In this document: positions 62,163 to 64,000 of the stretch, piece after piece
How positions within the stretch are numbered: the stretch's first letter is position 1
Layout: every line of letters starts with the position of its first letter
Source: Limosilactobacillus mucosae DSM 13345
Lineage (GTDB): Bacteria > Bacillota > Bacilli > Lactobacillales > Lactobacillaceae
Direction: 5' to 3'
NCBI RefSeq assembly: GCF_001436025.1
Contig: NZ_AZEQ01000005.1
Coordinates: forward strand, 1 to 64,000
DNA: 64,000 bases
Notes under the pieces: model-generated
What the model was told of the DNA's origin: nothing
What the model saw: the letters and a program-made list of their open reading frames with translations, nothing else
Database searches by the model: none
Program-made: the position numbers and the translations under genes

Positions 62163-64000
62163 CTACTGGCGCTGCGTGGATCGTTCATGGTTTTTTAAGA
62201 ATTTTTTTGTCTCTTCAATCACATTGGCAGTTGCCGCTGCTGCTACCGGCATCATTTCCGGCAAGGCATTCAGGATCGTTTTCCCGTAGCGCCGATCGCT
62301 CAGCCGCGGATCCAAAACAACGGCCACGCCATAATCATCCGGTGTTCTTAAAAGACGCCCGATTCCTTGCCGCATCCGCATCGTCGCTTTAGGCAGCTCT
62401 AAATGATAAAACGGGTTGATGCCCTTTGATTTAAGCAGGCTGCTTTGCGCGCGGTTAAGAATCTCTTGCGGGGAGTCAAACGGCAGCCGCGTAATGATCA
62501 AAAGCTGCAGCTGGTTGTTGGGTAGATCGATTCCCTCCCAAAAGCTGGCCGCGCCCAGTAAAACCGAATTTTCGCCCGTTGCAAACTGTTTCAGCAGCTT
62601 TTCGCGATTGCCCGTGATTCCCTGAGCCAAAATATCACGCTGATTAAACAGATCGGTACTGCGCAGCTGACTGTAGACCTGTTCAACCGTCACGAGTGAA
62701 TTAAACAGCACCATTGTCTGACACTGAGTCTCGTTGGCCAGGCGGTAGATGGTTTGGCTAAGATAGCGGATGTAGTCGCCATTATCGGCATCGGCTGGCA
62801 TCGGCGCGTCCTTGGCAATCAAAAGCCGGCTGTTTTGCTGGTAGTTGAACGGCGACTTGAAATGCTTGACCTTGACGTTATCACGATTCAGATCCAGCTG
62901 CTGGTACAGATAGTTGGAGCGCTTAGAGGTAAACAGCGTCGCCCCGACAAACAGTGCCGGCTGAAAGAATGGATAGACCTGTTCGCTGAGGTAATGACTG
63001 GCGTTTAAGAGTCCCCCGCTCAATTTCATCGTGCTGCGCTCATGCAACTGCTGAACCGTCAGCCAGAAAACCGCGGCCTCATCATGCTGATCCAAGGCCG
63101 ACACAAACTCGTGAAGCACCTCGTCAGCCCCGTTCAATGCTGCCAATTGGGTCGCAAACTGGCTCATCAGGTAGCGATCACTGGTCAGCCAGCTGTCACT
63201 GCGCGAGGCAAATAGATGATCAAGCGCGGAAAAATGCAGCTGGACGCTGGCTAATGACTGTTCAAGATTCATCATGACCGGTCCTGACGCATCCAGGAGT
63301 GCATAAAGCCGGTCATTATCAACGACCTGTTCAATAATCTGATCGTCTTCGCCCGCTGCGTTCAGCATAAAGCTGCGGTAAAGCGCTCCTTGAAAATCTA
63401 AGAATGCCTGATCCAGCTGCTGCAGATCACCCTGCAGCAGCTCAACGTTATAGATTCCCAGCGGCAGATGCGCGAAGACATCAATCAGATTGCGCTCGCT
63501 GCCTTCCTTAACCAGGCCCTCCAAAACGTGAGCTGCCGTCGTCAAGCGTTGAAAATCCACGGTCTGCCGCGCTTTTTTCAAAATACTGTCGCTTAGGTGC
63601 TGCGCCTCGTCAACCACCAGATACGGCCGCAGCGCGTCGTGGCCAAACTCAGCCGCGTGGGCAGCCAGATAGGCATGATTGGTAATCACGACCGTAGCAT
63701 GCTGAAGCTGACGGTTGCGCCGCATCAAAAAATCATCTTTGATAAACGGGTTGTCGCGACTCAGCGTTCTGAGCCCATGATGACGGATCTCGGTAAAATA
63801 AGGCGACTGCTGAGCATTCAGATTCAATTCATCCATATCGCCGCTGGTCGTCTGCAAAAGCCATACCAAAATGCGCGCCTTAAGCAGCTGCACGAGCTTA
63901 GAATCCTCCACGATGCTCAGCGAGTGTGCAAATTTGGCAAGATCCAGATAATGATCGTTGCCCTTTACAACCACGCTGGCAACCTCAAATGGCAGCATTG
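62163..64000 (-). CDS. dinG: DinG-family ATP-dependent helicase/exonuclease, N-terminus outside window
   Basis: The frame is open to the right edge. About 612 codons are visible, the helicase part. Full-length lactobacillus DinG is about 900 residues with an N-terminal DEDD exonuclease, which would lie beyond the edge. Visible motifs: V-V-D-E-A-Q-H-L-S (motif II), S-F-W-E-G-I-D-L-P, and R-M-R-Q-G-I-G-R-L-L-R-T (motif VI). The XPD-like iron-sulfur Cys cluster is not seen in the visible part. Order dinG-ypmB-asnS-dnaD is standard. Confidence 0.93.
   Translation of the reverse strand, partial: MLPFEVASVVVKGNDHYLDLAKFAHSLSIVEDSKLVQLLKARILVWLLQTTSGDMDELNLNAQQSPYFTEIRHHGLRTLSRDNPFIKDDFLMRRNRQLQHATVVITNHAYLAAHAAEFGHDALRPYLVVDEAQHLSDSILKKARQTVDFQRLTTAAHVLEGLVKEGSERNLIDVFAHLPLGIYNVELLQGDLQQLDQAFLDFQGALYRSFMLNAAGEDDQIIEQVVDNDRLYALLDASGPVMMNLEQSLASVQLHFSALDHLFASRSDSWLTSDRYLMSQFATQLAALNGADEVLHEFVSALDQHDEAAVFWLTVQQLHERSTMKLSGGLLNASHYLSEQVYPFFQPALFVGATLFTSKRSNYLYQQLDLNRDNVKVKHFKSPFNYQQNSRLLIAKDAPMPADADNGDYIRYLSQTIYRLANETQCQTMVLFNSLVTVEQVYSQLRSTDLFNQRDILAQGITGNREKLLKQFATGENSVLLGAASFWEGIDLPNNQLQLLIITRLPFDSPQEILNRAQSSLLKSKGINPFYHLELPKATMRMRQGIGRLLRTPDDYGVAVVLDPRLSDRRYGKTILNALPEMMPVAAAATANVIEETKKFLKNHERSTQRQ

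Noticed and set aside
1-64000. Prophage, insertion sequence, integrase or tRNA genes
   Set aside because: I found no transposase, integrase, phage structural gene or cloverleaf sequence on either strand.

Overview
This window reads as chromosome of a lactobacillus, most likely Limosilactobacillus (inference). The evidence is the protein families (BspA/CyuC/MapA-type cystine-binding protein, MucBP-repeat adhesin, GpsB, YpsA, class B RNase P RNA), the moderate GC content, and Firmicute gene blocks in recognisable order: parE-parC-plsY, rbgA-rnhB-dprA-topA, ypsC/rnpB/gpsB/ypsA//recU-pbp1A, and dnaD-asnS-ypmB-dinG. I see no tRNA or rRNA genes, insertion sequences, prophage or CRISPR array.

Layout. 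1-4115: most of a giant MucBP-repeat adhesin on the minus strand, running off the left edge, followed by about 700 bases of AT-rich DNA. 4.9-6.8 kb: a GNAT acetyltransferase and an OFA-type transporter. 6.9-11.2 kb: the most interesting locus. A sigma-A-like promoter drives a 34-codon leader peptide with six Cys codons. Three mutually exclusive RNA pairings and a terminator follow, then a cystine-type binding protein with no cysteine, a permease, a LanC-like alpha/alpha-toroid protein and a GldA-like dehydrogenase. No ABC ATPase is present. This looks like ribosome-mediated, cysteine-sensing transcription attenuation. 11.2-29.3 kb: mostly housekeeping genes (ppaC, parC, parE, plsY, topA, dprA, rnhB, rbgA, ypmS, ypmR), with a CcpA-type SDR promoter, an inverted dprA and a flavodoxin gene broken by a stop codon.

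29.4-36.5 kb: accessory genes: azlCD, two alpha/beta hydrolases, a GNAT protein, an NAD-binding protein, a GT8 glycosyltransferase and an HD hydrolase. A gene-free stretch here holds four copies of an exactly 39-bp palindromic repeat. 36.6-41.6 kb: ypsC, an MFS exporter, a Nudix hydrolase, and a T-box-controlled operon of a MetQ-like binding protein with msrA. 41.9-51.9 kb: a complete glycogen operon, glgB-glgC-glgD-glgA-glgP plus a GH13 maltogenic amylase/neopullulanase. It has a perfect cre site far upstream, between it and the rnpB terminator. 52.5-64 kb: rnpB, gpsB, ypsA, recU, pbp1A, a DMT transporter, a secreted DUF1002 protein, dnaD, asnS, ypmB and the C-terminal part of dinG, cut by the right edge.

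How the parts fit. Two separate sulfur-amino-acid sensors act at the RNA level. One is the Cys-codon leader ahead of the cystine-type uptake genes. The other is a probable Met T-box ahead of the MetQ-like/msrA pair. Carbon control is suggested by cre-like sites at the SDR gene and upstream of the glycogen operon. The MFS-to-glycogen block (about 37.9-52 kb) lies between ypsC and rnpB, which are close neighbours in Bacillus, so it is probably an insertion.
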